DNA of 51,064 nt from UBA5314 sp964635975 (lineage in GTDB: Bacteria > Bacillota > Syntrophomonadia > Syntrophomonadales > Syntrophomonadaceae), in contig CAZWPO010000021.1 in the NCBI GenBank assembly GCA_964635975.1, positions 1 through 51,064 of the forward strand, given 5' to 3'. Positions 7,888 through 15,210 of this stretch are shown piece by piece. Position 1 is the first letter of the stretch, and each line of letters opens with the position of its first letter. A program made the translations under genes and the position numbers. Below the pieces are notes generated by a model. It was given only the letters and a program-made list of their open reading frames with translations. It had not been told where the DNA came from and did not search any database.

Positions 7888-9822
7888 ATGGCAAGAAAAC
7901 TGCAGAGACCAGGCAATGGAACAGGAATCACCGTGAAGACCGGCGAGAATGAAGACATCAGTAAAAAACGTGAGGTTGCACGAAAGATGGCCCAGGAAAA
8001 GGCGCGGGCCAGGACCATGGCCAAGCAGCAGGCTATGGCGGAGAGAATCGCATCAGCGTCAGAACAGTTAGTTGCGGGTGTAGAAGAGTCGACGGCAGCC
8101 GCTCAGGAGTTTGCGCGGCTTATGGAAGAAGTAAGTGTGGCCGCTGAACAGTCTGGAGCTGCAGCTGAAAAAATGCGCGGTGCCAGCGTAGGGTTGGCCT
8201 CCGCCTCTAAAGATGTAGACAAGGCTACCCAGGATCTAATAAGCGAATCCACCAGTGCTAAATCTGCAGCTGAAGATGCAATTCAGAACATGCAGAATAT
8301 GACCAATATGGTTAAGGAAGCTGCAGAAAAGAACAAACAATCTGCCGTTCGTATAGAAGAGCTAGAAGTACAGTCCCAGCGCATCGGCGATATCGTCCAG
8401 GCGGTGGTTATGATCGCAGATCAAACCAACCTGCTGGCTTTGAATGCGGCCATCGAAGCAGCCCGGGCTGGGGAGCATGGCCGAGGCTTCGCAGTGGTAG
8501 CTGATGAGGTGCGCAACCTGGCCGAGACTTCAGAAAAGTCGGCCCGTGACATTAGAGGTGTAGTTGACGAAATCCGTGATGGAGTTGCCGCGGTTGTCAA
8601 AGATATTAACAAAACTGTAGAAGAATTCATGGCTATGGCTGCCACCCTGGAAGATACCCAGGACGGCTTTGGTCAGGTGGGCAAGCTTCTTACCGAGTAC
8701 GGCAAGCTGAATTTGACCCTAAACCAGGTTGCTGATGGATTGGCCCAAAATGCGGATAAATTATTATCCGGCAGCGAGACTATTGCTTCAGCAACTGAGG
8801 AAGCCGCAGGAGGCACCAAGGAAATTTCCAAGGCAGTTGCCGAGCAAACCAAAGCACTAGCGGAAGTCAATTCAGCCAGTCAAGAATTAAGCGAAATGGC
8901 CGAAGATTTAAAGACCTCTACTAATATTAGTAAATCCGCTGAAGAAGTGGCAGCAACTGCTGAGGAACTGTCAGCCAACATTGAGGAAATGAGCAGTTCT
9001 GCCGCCCAGATTGCCAGCGGTATCATGCAGCTTAGCGAAGCCACCCGGGTAATTAATGATGAGGCGATTAACGCTGAGGACCTGGCTAACGGATGCGAGA
9101 ATGGTTATCAAGAACTAACCGAAGCTGCCGGACAATCTGCCAAGTACCGCGTTGAAGCAACTGAACTCTTTGCTGAAACCAGGGCTAAAGCAGGGACTGT
9201 GGTTGGTCAGCTGAAAGCAGCTATGAATTCCTACGAGGATACCAATACTGCCATTGAAAACCTGCAGGATAAAATACGGCGCATTGAAAAGATAGTCGAC
9301 ACCATACAGAATGTATCCATTCAGACCAACATGCTGGCCGTAAACGGCTTTGTGGAAGCAGCTACAGCCGGGGATCACGGCCGAGGCTTCTCGGTTGTGG
9401 CTGGAGATATTCGCAATCTGGCTGCAGAGTCGGCTGAAAATGCTGATAAGATTAAGGATCTGGTCAGGGATATTCAAAATCAAATGAGTAAAGTTATTGG
9501 TGAGATTGCTCAATCTGAGGTAGCATCCAAGGAAGCCAATAACGCGGTGCCGATGGCTGTCGCCAAGAATACTGTGGTAACCAATTCGCTTGAGGAAATT
9601 GACCGGATAAGACATCAATTATACACGGCTATGGAAGCGATCAAAGCCGAGGTGGAAACCAGCGGCCAGCAGGTCAAAGAGGTAGCCGGTGTTATTGAAG
9701 ACGTTAAAAACCAGATTCAGGAAGCCTCCCAGGTATCGCAGGAGCAGGCCAAGGCGATAGACGAGCTGGCAAGTTCGATAGAAGAGATAGCGTCGATAGC
9801 CGACGAGATGCAGATGAACTAA
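7888..9822 (+). CDS. Soluble methyl-accepting chemotaxis protein with two signalling tips (1)
   Basis: A 644-residue all-helical chemoreceptor with no membrane segment, signal peptide or recognisable sensor domain. Unlike ordinary MCPs it has two hairpin tips: tip 1 around residue 189 (ALNAAIEAARAGEHGRGFAV, followed by VADEVRNLAE) and a divergent tip 2 around 489 (AVNGFVEAATAGDHGRGFSV, followed by VAGDIRNLAA). Conserved blocks at the N-terminus (KARARTMAKQQAMAERIASA), centre and C-terminus (AIDELASSIEEIASIADEM) are separated by arms of about 150 residues each. The start is ATG 7888 after GGGGAGG. A triple CheW gene follows 36 bases downstream. The layout fits a double-ended rod able to contact two CheA/CheW baseplates. 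It is paralogous to the receptors at 11538 and 15211. Confidence 0.93.
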   Translation: MARKLQRPGNGTGITVKTGENEDISKKREVARKMAQEKARARTMAKQQAMAERIASASEQLVAGVEESTAAAQEFARLMEEVSVAAEQSGAAAEKMRGASVGLASASKDVDKATQDLISESTSAKSAAEDAIQNMQNMTNMVKEAAEKNKQSAVRIEELEVQSQRIGDIVQAVVMIADQTNLLALNAAIEAARAGEHGRGFAVVADEVRNLAETSEKSARDIRGVVDEIRDGVAAVVKDINKTVEEFMAMAATLEDTQDGFGQVGKLLTEYGKLNLTLNQVADGLAQNADKLLSGSETIASATEEAAGGTKEISKAVAEQTKALAEVNSASQELSEMAEDLKTSTNISKSAEEVAATAEELSANIEEMSSSAAQIASGIMQLSEATRVINDEAINAEDLANGCENGYQELTEAAGQSAKYRVEATELFAETRAKAGTVVGQLKAAMNSYEDTNTAIENLQDKIRRIEKIVDTIQNVSIQTNMLAVNGFVEAATAGDHGRGFSVVAGDIRNLAAESAENADKIKDLVRDIQNQMSKVIGEIAQSEVASKEANNAVPMAVAKNTVVTNSLEEIDRIRHQLYTAMEAIKAEVETSGQQVKEVAGVIEDVKNQIQEASQVSQEQAKAIDELASSIEEIASIADEMQMN

Positions 9823-11452
9823 GCGAGGAGAGAACATCACTTAAAGGAGGGACAGGCTATGAGTACAGAAAACGTTTTCTCCTCGGCAGAGATGCAGCTG
9901 GTGACATTCACGCTGGGCAACGAGAGTTTCGGTGTGGACATCATGAACGTACAGGAAATCATACGCATACCGGATATCACCAGAGTGCCCCAGGCGCCTT
10001 CCTACGTAGACGGGGTGACCAACCTGCGGGGGCAGATACTTCCGATACTGGATACCCGGACCAAATTCGGCATGGAAAAAGGTCAAAAAGACGGATCCAG
10101 CCGGGTGATAGTAGTAGATGTAAACGGCAAAACCGCGGGGCTTAATGTAGATTCAGTTTCCGAGGTGCTGCGGGTGGAAGGCAAGAGCATAGAAGCGGCG
10201 CCCGCGACAATATCGGGGGGAATAGACAGCCAGTCGATAACCGGAGTAGTAAAGATAGGTGAAGGCAAAAAGCTGGTCATGATATTGAACGTAGCCCATC
10301 TTTGCAATATAGATTCGGAGCTTTCGCAGGAAGGTAAAGGGGAGCGGGGCATACGCTCCCGGGCGGGTAATGTAGAAGCGGGATCGATCGATGAAGTGCA
10401 GATAGTGTCATTCCTGTTGGGGGATGAGGAATTCGGGCTGGAGATAGAAGAAGTAAAGGAAATAATCAGGTTTCCTGAGATCGTGAAAGTGCCCAATGTT
10501 CCTTACTATATAAAAGGGATCATTTCATTGAGGGATACTTTAATGCCGATAGTAGACCTGCGAACCAAGCTAAATGCGGGGTCGGATGAGATAACCGGCA
10601 GCACCCGGGTGGTGGTGGCGGACATAAAGGGAACATTGATGGGACTGATCGTGGACCGGGTATACGAGGTGATCCGGGTGTCAAAGGATACTATTTACCC
10701 GCCGCCACAGGTGATAGTAAGCGGCAGCGGGGAAAAGATAACCGGCATAGCCAGGTTGGAGGGCGGCAAGCGGATCATTATGCTGATGGACCTGGAGGAT
10801 ATAGTGAGCCGGGAAGTGCTTGAAGAGATCGGAAGACAAGAAATAAGCGGCCGCGAAGAGCAGGGCGAAAAAGGATCTTTCCTGGAAGAAGTAGATGAAG
10901 AGCAGATGGTGGTATTCCGGTTGGCGGGGGAACAGTTTGGAGTAAGTATCAGCCAGGTGCAGGAGATAACCAAGCTTTCCAAGATAACCAAGGTACCGCG
11001 AGCTCCCCGGTATGTAGAAGGGGTAGTGAACCTGCGTGGTGATGTGATACCAGTGATAGACCTGCGCAAGCGTTTTGAGCTGGAAGTAAAAGAATACACT
11101 CATTCGACGCGGATAATCGTAAGCGACATAAACAAGAAGAAAGTAGGCATCATAGTCGACGAAGTACTGGAAGTGCTGAGGGTATCGGGGCGTTATATGG
11201 AAGGCGCGCCCGATATCGTACAGGACCAGAAGATCCAGAAGTTTTTAGAAGGCATAGCCAACCTGAGCGAGAGAATGATAATGATGCTGGACCTGGAGAA
11301 CATACTGCAGGCCAATGAATGGAAAAAGATAGCCGAATTAAGCGAGCCGGCCAAGGCTAGCGAATCGGCTGCAATGCATGCTCCGGATGCTTCCAAAGCA
11401 GCACCGGCTAAAGCTAAAACTCCCGGCAAACTTAAAAAGCAGGGGAGAAGTT
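9737..11452 (+). repeat. 1,716-bp near-identical direct repeat, copy A
   Basis: This segment runs from the last 29 codons of receptor 1 through nearly all of the triple CheW gene and recurs at 13402-15117, offset by exactly 3,665 bases. I found only three differences, all in the last 80 bases (11375 T/C, 11406 G/A, 11411 A/T). Flanking receptor sequence upstream differs freely. The intergenic region and ribosome binding site are included. This indicates recent gene conversion or duplication. Confidence 0.9.
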
Positions 11453-11472
11453 CATTGCATGATAACAAATAA
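9859..11472 (+). CDS. Triple-CheW-domain coupling protein (1)
   Basis: A 537-residue protein of three tandem CheW domains at about 11-150, 179-320 and 347-490. Each has the CheW pattern: a VTFTLGNESFGVDI-like first strand, VPQAPSYVDGVTNLRG, VPNVPYYIKGIISLRD or VPRAPRYVEGVVNLRG, and ILPILDTRTKFG-like strands. CheW domains couple receptors to CheA in array baseplates; three in one chain could fill a whole CheW ring position set or bridge neighbouring rings. An Ala/Lys-rich tail of about 45 residues follows domain 3. The start is ATG 9859 after AAAGGAGGG. It is paired with the receptor just upstream and is nearly identical to the protein at 13524-15119, differing at two tail residues and in having a longer end (SSLHDNK). 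Confidence 0.95.
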   Translation: MSTENVFSSAEMQLVTFTLGNESFGVDIMNVQEIIRIPDITRVPQAPSYVDGVTNLRGQILPILDTRTKFGMEKGQKDGSSRVIVVDVNGKTAGLNVDSVSEVLRVEGKSIEAAPATISGGIDSQSITGVVKIGEGKKLVMILNVAHLCNIDSELSQEGKGERGIRSRAGNVEAGSIDEVQIVSFLLGDEEFGLEIEEVKEIIRFPEIVKVPNVPYYIKGIISLRDTLMPIVDLRTKLNAGSDEITGSTRVVVADIKGTLMGLIVDRVYEVIRVSKDTIYPPPQVIVSGSGEKITGIARLEGGKRIIMLMDLEDIVSREVLEEIGRQEISGREEQGEKGSFLEEVDEEQMVVFRLAGEQFGVSISQVQEITKLSKITKVPRAPRYVEGVVNLRGDVIPVIDLRKRFELEVKEYTHSTRIIVSDINKKKVGIIVDEVLEVLRVSGRYMEGAPDIVQDQKIQKFLEGIANLSERMIMMLDLENILQANEWKKIAELSEPAKASESAAMHAPDASKAAPAKAKTPGKLKKQGRSSLHDNK

Positions 11473-11537
11473 TTATCGGACAAAATCCTGCTGATGGCCT
11501 ATCACAGGTAAGTAATAAAAAGTGGGGGATGAAACGA

Positions 11538-13487
11538 ATGGCTAAGAAACTTCAGAGACCTTCAAGAACCGATCTGGGAGGAAAGACTGGTATCACTGTC
11601 AAGGCGGAGGATGGTGACGATATGGGCCGCAAGAGGGAAATGGCCCGCAAGATGGCTCAGGAGAAAGCCCGTGCTCGGACCATGGCCAAGCAGCAGGCCA
11701 TGGCGGAAAGGATCGCTTCTGCTTCAGAACAGCTGGTGGCCGGGGTTGAAGAGTCGACTGCCGCCGCCCAGGAATTTTCCAGACTGATGGATGAGGTGAC
11801 CGTAGCGGCCGACCAGGCCGGAGACAATTCCGAGAAGATGCGAGCAGCCAGTAATAACCTTGATAAAGCAACCCTGGATCTATGGAATGTTATGGACCAG
11901 CTTGTCCAGGAGAGTGACATAGCTGTGAAAGCGTCTGAGGAATCGATCCAGACTATGGAACAGATGACCACCATGGTAAAAACAGCTGCAGCCAAGAACT
12001 ATCAATCAGCCCAGCGCATTGCGGAGCTGGAAGTCCAGTCCCAGCGCATCGGTGATATAGTCCAGGCAGTGGTAATGATCGCCGACCAGACCAACCTGCT
12101 GGCCTTAAATGCGGCTATCGAAGCGGCCCGGGCTGGAGAACACGGGCGAGGCTTCGCGGTGGTGGCCGATGAGGTGCGCAACCTGGCCGAAATATCTGAG
12201 CGTTCAGCTCGCGATATACGCGGGGTCGTTGATGAAATAGTGGAAGGTGTTAAGGTTGTTGTCGAAGATATAGGCAAAACCGTTGAGGAATTTAACGGTA
12301 TGGCAGCGGGTCTGGAAGAGACCGTAGAAGGCTTTGCCGAGGTTGGGCAGAACATTAATGGTTACAGCGATAAAAACCGTGAAGTTATGGGCATGGCAAA
12401 AAGGATCGGAATGAATGCCAAGCAGCTGCTGGCCGGCAGTGAGAATATTGCTTCAGCCACCGAGGAAGCTGCTGGAGGCACCCGGGAAATTGCCAAAGCA
12501 GTAGCCGAGCAGACTAAAGCCCTGTCCGAGGTAAATACCGCCAGCCAGGAACTGAGTGAAATGGCTGAAGACCTGAAGACTTCTACCAATATCAGTAAAT
12601 CAGCGGAAGAAGTTGCGGCTACCGCCGAGGAGCTTTCCGCCAATATCGAAGAGTTAAGCAGTTCTGCTGCCCAGATCGCCAGCGGGATCATGCAGATGAG
12701 CGAAGCGGCCCGGGTCATCAACAATGAAACTGTGGCTGCCTGGAAACTGGCTGAAGCATGCCAGCAGGATTATGAAGAGCTTCTCAATCTGGCCAAACAA
12801 TCTGGAGAATTCAGGGTGAAATTCACCGAACTGTTCACCGAAAAAAGAGCCAAAGCCGGTGAAGTTGCCAAAGCGCTGATGGAGAGCATCTCATCCTATG
12901 AATTGACCAACAACGCGGTAGAGAACCTGCAGGACAAGATCCGCCGCATCGAAAAGATAGTCGATACCATACAGAACGTATCCATTCAGACCAACATGCT
13001 GGCCGTAAATGGATTTGTTGAGGCGGCCACCGCCGGTGACCATGGACGGGGGTTCTCGGTTGTGGCTGGAGATATTCGCAACCTGGCCACAGAATCAGCC
13101 GAAAACGCGGACAAGATCAAAGATCTGGTCAGGGATGTGCAGATCCAAATGGGTAAGGTTATGGCTGAAATAGGGCAATCCGAGCAAGTATCACGTGAGG
13201 CCGATGGATACAGACCAGTAGCGGTTCAGAAGAACACAATGGTTACTAACTCCGTTGCGAAAATTGCCGAGATCGGCAAAAGCTTCTGGGTGATGGCGGA
13301 TGCAATCAAACAGGCGACTGAAGTAAATAGTGAGCAGGTTCAAAATGTTGAAGGCATTGTTGAACGAGTCAACGAGCAGATTCAGGAGGCATCGCAGGTG
13401 GCGCAGGAGCAGGCCAAGGCGATAGACGAGCTGGCAAGTTCGATAGAAGAGATAGCGTCGATAGCCGACGAGATGCAGATGAACTAA
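11538..13487 (+). CDS. Soluble methyl-accepting chemotaxis protein with two signalling tips (2)
   Basis: A 649-residue paralogue of receptor 1 with the same plan: N-terminal conserved block, tip 1 near residue 193, central block containing EVAATAEELSANIEEL, tip 2 near 494, and the same C-terminus ending in MQMN. No membrane or sensor domain. The arms between conserved blocks differ strongly from receptors 1 and 3 (about 85-140, 230-290, 390-440, 545-610), while tips and base are almost unchanged. I choose ATG 11538 (MAKKLQRP, matching MARKLQRP of receptor 1) about nine bases after GTGGGGG; ATG 11529 abuts the G-run and is less likely. The last 29 codons belong to the 1.7-kb repeat shared with receptor 1. 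Confidence 0.93.
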   Translation: MAKKLQRPSRTDLGGKTGITVKAEDGDDMGRKREMARKMAQEKARARTMAKQQAMAERIASASEQLVAGVEESTAAAQEFSRLMDEVTVAADQAGDNSEKMRAASNNLDKATLDLWNVMDQLVQESDIAVKASEESIQTMEQMTTMVKTAAAKNYQSAQRIAELEVQSQRIGDIVQAVVMIADQTNLLALNAAIEAARAGEHGRGFAVVADEVRNLAEISERSARDIRGVVDEIVEGVKVVVEDIGKTVEEFNGMAAGLEETVEGFAEVGQNINGYSDKNREVMGMAKRIGMNAKQLLAGSENIASATEEAAGGTREIAKAVAEQTKALSEVNTASQELSEMAEDLKTSTNISKSAEEVAATAEELSANIEELSSSAAQIASGIMQMSEAARVINNETVAAWKLAEACQQDYEELLNLAKQSGEFRVKFTELFTEKRAKAGEVAKALMESISSYELTNNAVENLQDKIRRIEKIVDTIQNVSIQTNMLAVNGFVEAATAGDHGRGFSVVAGDIRNLATESAENADKIKDLVRDVQIQMGKVMAEIGQSEQVSREADGYRPVAVQKNTMVTNSVAKIAEIGKSFWVMADAIKQATEVNSEQVQNVEGIVERVNEQIQEASQVAQEQAKAIDELASSIEEIASIADEMQMN

Positions 13488-15117
13488 GCGAGGAGAGAAC
13501 ATCACTTAAAGGAGGGACAGGCTATGAGTACAGAAAACGTTTTCTCCTCGGCAGAGATGCAGCTGGTGACATTCACGCTGGGCAACGAGAGTTTCGGTGT
13601 GGACATCATGAACGTACAGGAAATCATACGCATACCGGATATCACCAGAGTGCCCCAGGCGCCTTCCTACGTAGACGGGGTGACCAACCTGCGGGGGCAG
13701 ATACTTCCGATACTGGATACCCGGACCAAATTCGGCATGGAAAAAGGTCAAAAAGACGGATCCAGCCGGGTGATAGTAGTAGATGTAAACGGCAAAACCG
13801 CGGGGCTTAATGTAGATTCAGTTTCCGAGGTGCTGCGGGTGGAAGGCAAGAGCATAGAAGCGGCGCCCGCGACAATATCGGGGGGAATAGACAGCCAGTC
13901 GATAACCGGAGTAGTAAAGATAGGTGAAGGCAAAAAGCTGGTCATGATATTGAACGTAGCCCATCTTTGCAATATAGATTCGGAGCTTTCGCAGGAAGGT
14001 AAAGGGGAGCGGGGCATACGCTCCCGGGCGGGTAATGTAGAAGCGGGATCGATCGATGAAGTGCAGATAGTGTCATTCCTGTTGGGGGATGAGGAATTCG
14101 GGCTGGAGATAGAAGAAGTAAAGGAAATAATCAGGTTTCCTGAGATCGTGAAAGTGCCCAATGTTCCTTACTATATAAAAGGGATCATTTCATTGAGGGA
14201 TACTTTAATGCCGATAGTAGACCTGCGAACCAAGCTAAATGCGGGGTCGGATGAGATAACCGGCAGCACCCGGGTGGTGGTGGCGGACATAAAGGGAACA
14301 TTGATGGGACTGATCGTGGACCGGGTATACGAGGTGATCCGGGTGTCAAAGGATACTATTTACCCGCCGCCACAGGTGATAGTAAGCGGCAGCGGGGAAA
14401 AGATAACCGGCATAGCCAGGTTGGAGGGCGGCAAGCGGATCATTATGCTGATGGACCTGGAGGATATAGTGAGCCGGGAAGTGCTTGAAGAGATCGGAAG
14501 ACAAGAAATAAGCGGCCGCGAAGAGCAGGGCGAAAAAGGATCTTTCCTGGAAGAAGTAGATGAAGAGCAGATGGTGGTATTCCGGTTGGCGGGGGAACAG
14601 TTTGGAGTAAGTATCAGCCAGGTGCAGGAGATAACCAAGCTTTCCAAGATAACCAAGGTACCGCGAGCTCCCCGGTATGTAGAAGGGGTAGTGAACCTGC
14701 GTGGTGATGTGATACCAGTGATAGACCTGCGCAAGCGTTTTGAGCTGGAAGTAAAAGAATACACTCATTCGACGCGGATAATCGTAAGCGACATAAACAA
14801 GAAGAAAGTAGGCATCATAGTCGACGAAGTACTGGAAGTGCTGAGGGTATCGGGGCGTTATATGGAAGGCGCGCCCGATATCGTACAGGACCAGAAGATC
14901 CAGAAGTTTTTAGAAGGCATAGCCAACCTGAGCGAGAGAATGATAATGATGCTGGACCTGGAGAACATACTGCAGGCCAATGAATGGAAAAAGATAGCCG
15001 AATTAAGCGAGCCGGCCAAGGCTAGCGAATCGGCTGCAACGCATGCTCCGGATGCTTCCAAAGCAGCACCAGCTATAGCTAAAACTCCCGGCAAACTTAA
15101 AAAGCAGGGGAGAAGTT
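13402..15117 (+). repeat. 1,716-bp near-identical direct repeat, copy B
   Basis: Second copy of the segment at 9737-11452, covering the 3' end of receptor 2 and the triple CheW gene almost to its stop. Identity begins within the codons before CGCAGGAGCAGGCC and ends at AGAAGTT, after which the copies diverge completely. Only three substitutions are seen, clustered at the 3' end, as expected for a conversion tract edge. Confidence 0.9.
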
Positions 15118-15119
15118 AG
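13524..15119 (+). CDS. Triple-CheW-domain coupling protein (2)
   Basis: A 531-residue, three-CheW protein, the twin of the one at 9859-11472. The sequence is identical through all three CheW domains; it differs only at two tail residues (Thr for Met after SESAA, Ile for Lys in AAPAIAKTP) and stops six residues earlier. Same ATG and AAAGGAGGG ribosome binding site, 36 bases after receptor 2. As the coupling proteins of cassettes 1 and 2 are interchangeable in sequence, the functional difference between the cassettes must lie in the receptor arms. It is followed by a stem-loop and receptor 3. Confidence 0.95.
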   Translation: MSTENVFSSAEMQLVTFTLGNESFGVDIMNVQEIIRIPDITRVPQAPSYVDGVTNLRGQILPILDTRTKFGMEKGQKDGSSRVIVVDVNGKTAGLNVDSVSEVLRVEGKSIEAAPATISGGIDSQSITGVVKIGEGKKLVMILNVAHLCNIDSELSQEGKGERGIRSRAGNVEAGSIDEVQIVSFLLGDEEFGLEIEEVKEIIRFPEIVKVPNVPYYIKGIISLRDTLMPIVDLRTKLNAGSDEITGSTRVVVADIKGTLMGLIVDRVYEVIRVSKDTIYPPPQVIVSGSGEKITGIARLEGGKRIIMLMDLEDIVSREVLEEIGRQEISGREEQGEKGSFLEEVDEEQMVVFRLAGEQFGVSISQVQEITKLSKITKVPRAPRYVEGVVNLRGDVIPVIDLRKRFELEVKEYTHSTRIIVSDINKKKVGIIVDEVLEVLRVSGRYMEGAPDIVQDQKIQKFLEGIANLSERMIMMLDLENILQANEWKKIAELSEPAKASESAATHAPDASKAAPAIAKTPGKLKKQGRS

Positions 15120-15152
15120 CTGAAAATGTCGAAATATATAATAAGAGCTTTG

Positions 15153-15179
15153 CACCTGGTGACTTATCGTCACCAGGTG
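15153..15179 (+). other. Intercistronic stem-loop between cassettes 2 and 3
   Basis: CACCTGGTGAC, five-base loop TTATC, then GTCACCAGGTG: a perfect 11-bp stem in the 91-base gap before receptor 3. No T-run follows, so it is not a standard terminator. It may be an RNA processing or stability element that adjusts expression of cassette 3, or a protein-binding palindrome. Confidence 0.6.
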
Positions 15180-15210
15180 ACAAGTATATAGAATGACTGG
15201 AGGAGTTATT

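Noticed and set aside
9841..11103. Long minus-strand frames opposite the triple CheW genes (repeated at 13506-14768)
   Set aside because: They repeat only because the underlying DNA is repeated, have no ribosome binding sites, and are mirror images of well-supported CheW coding sequence.
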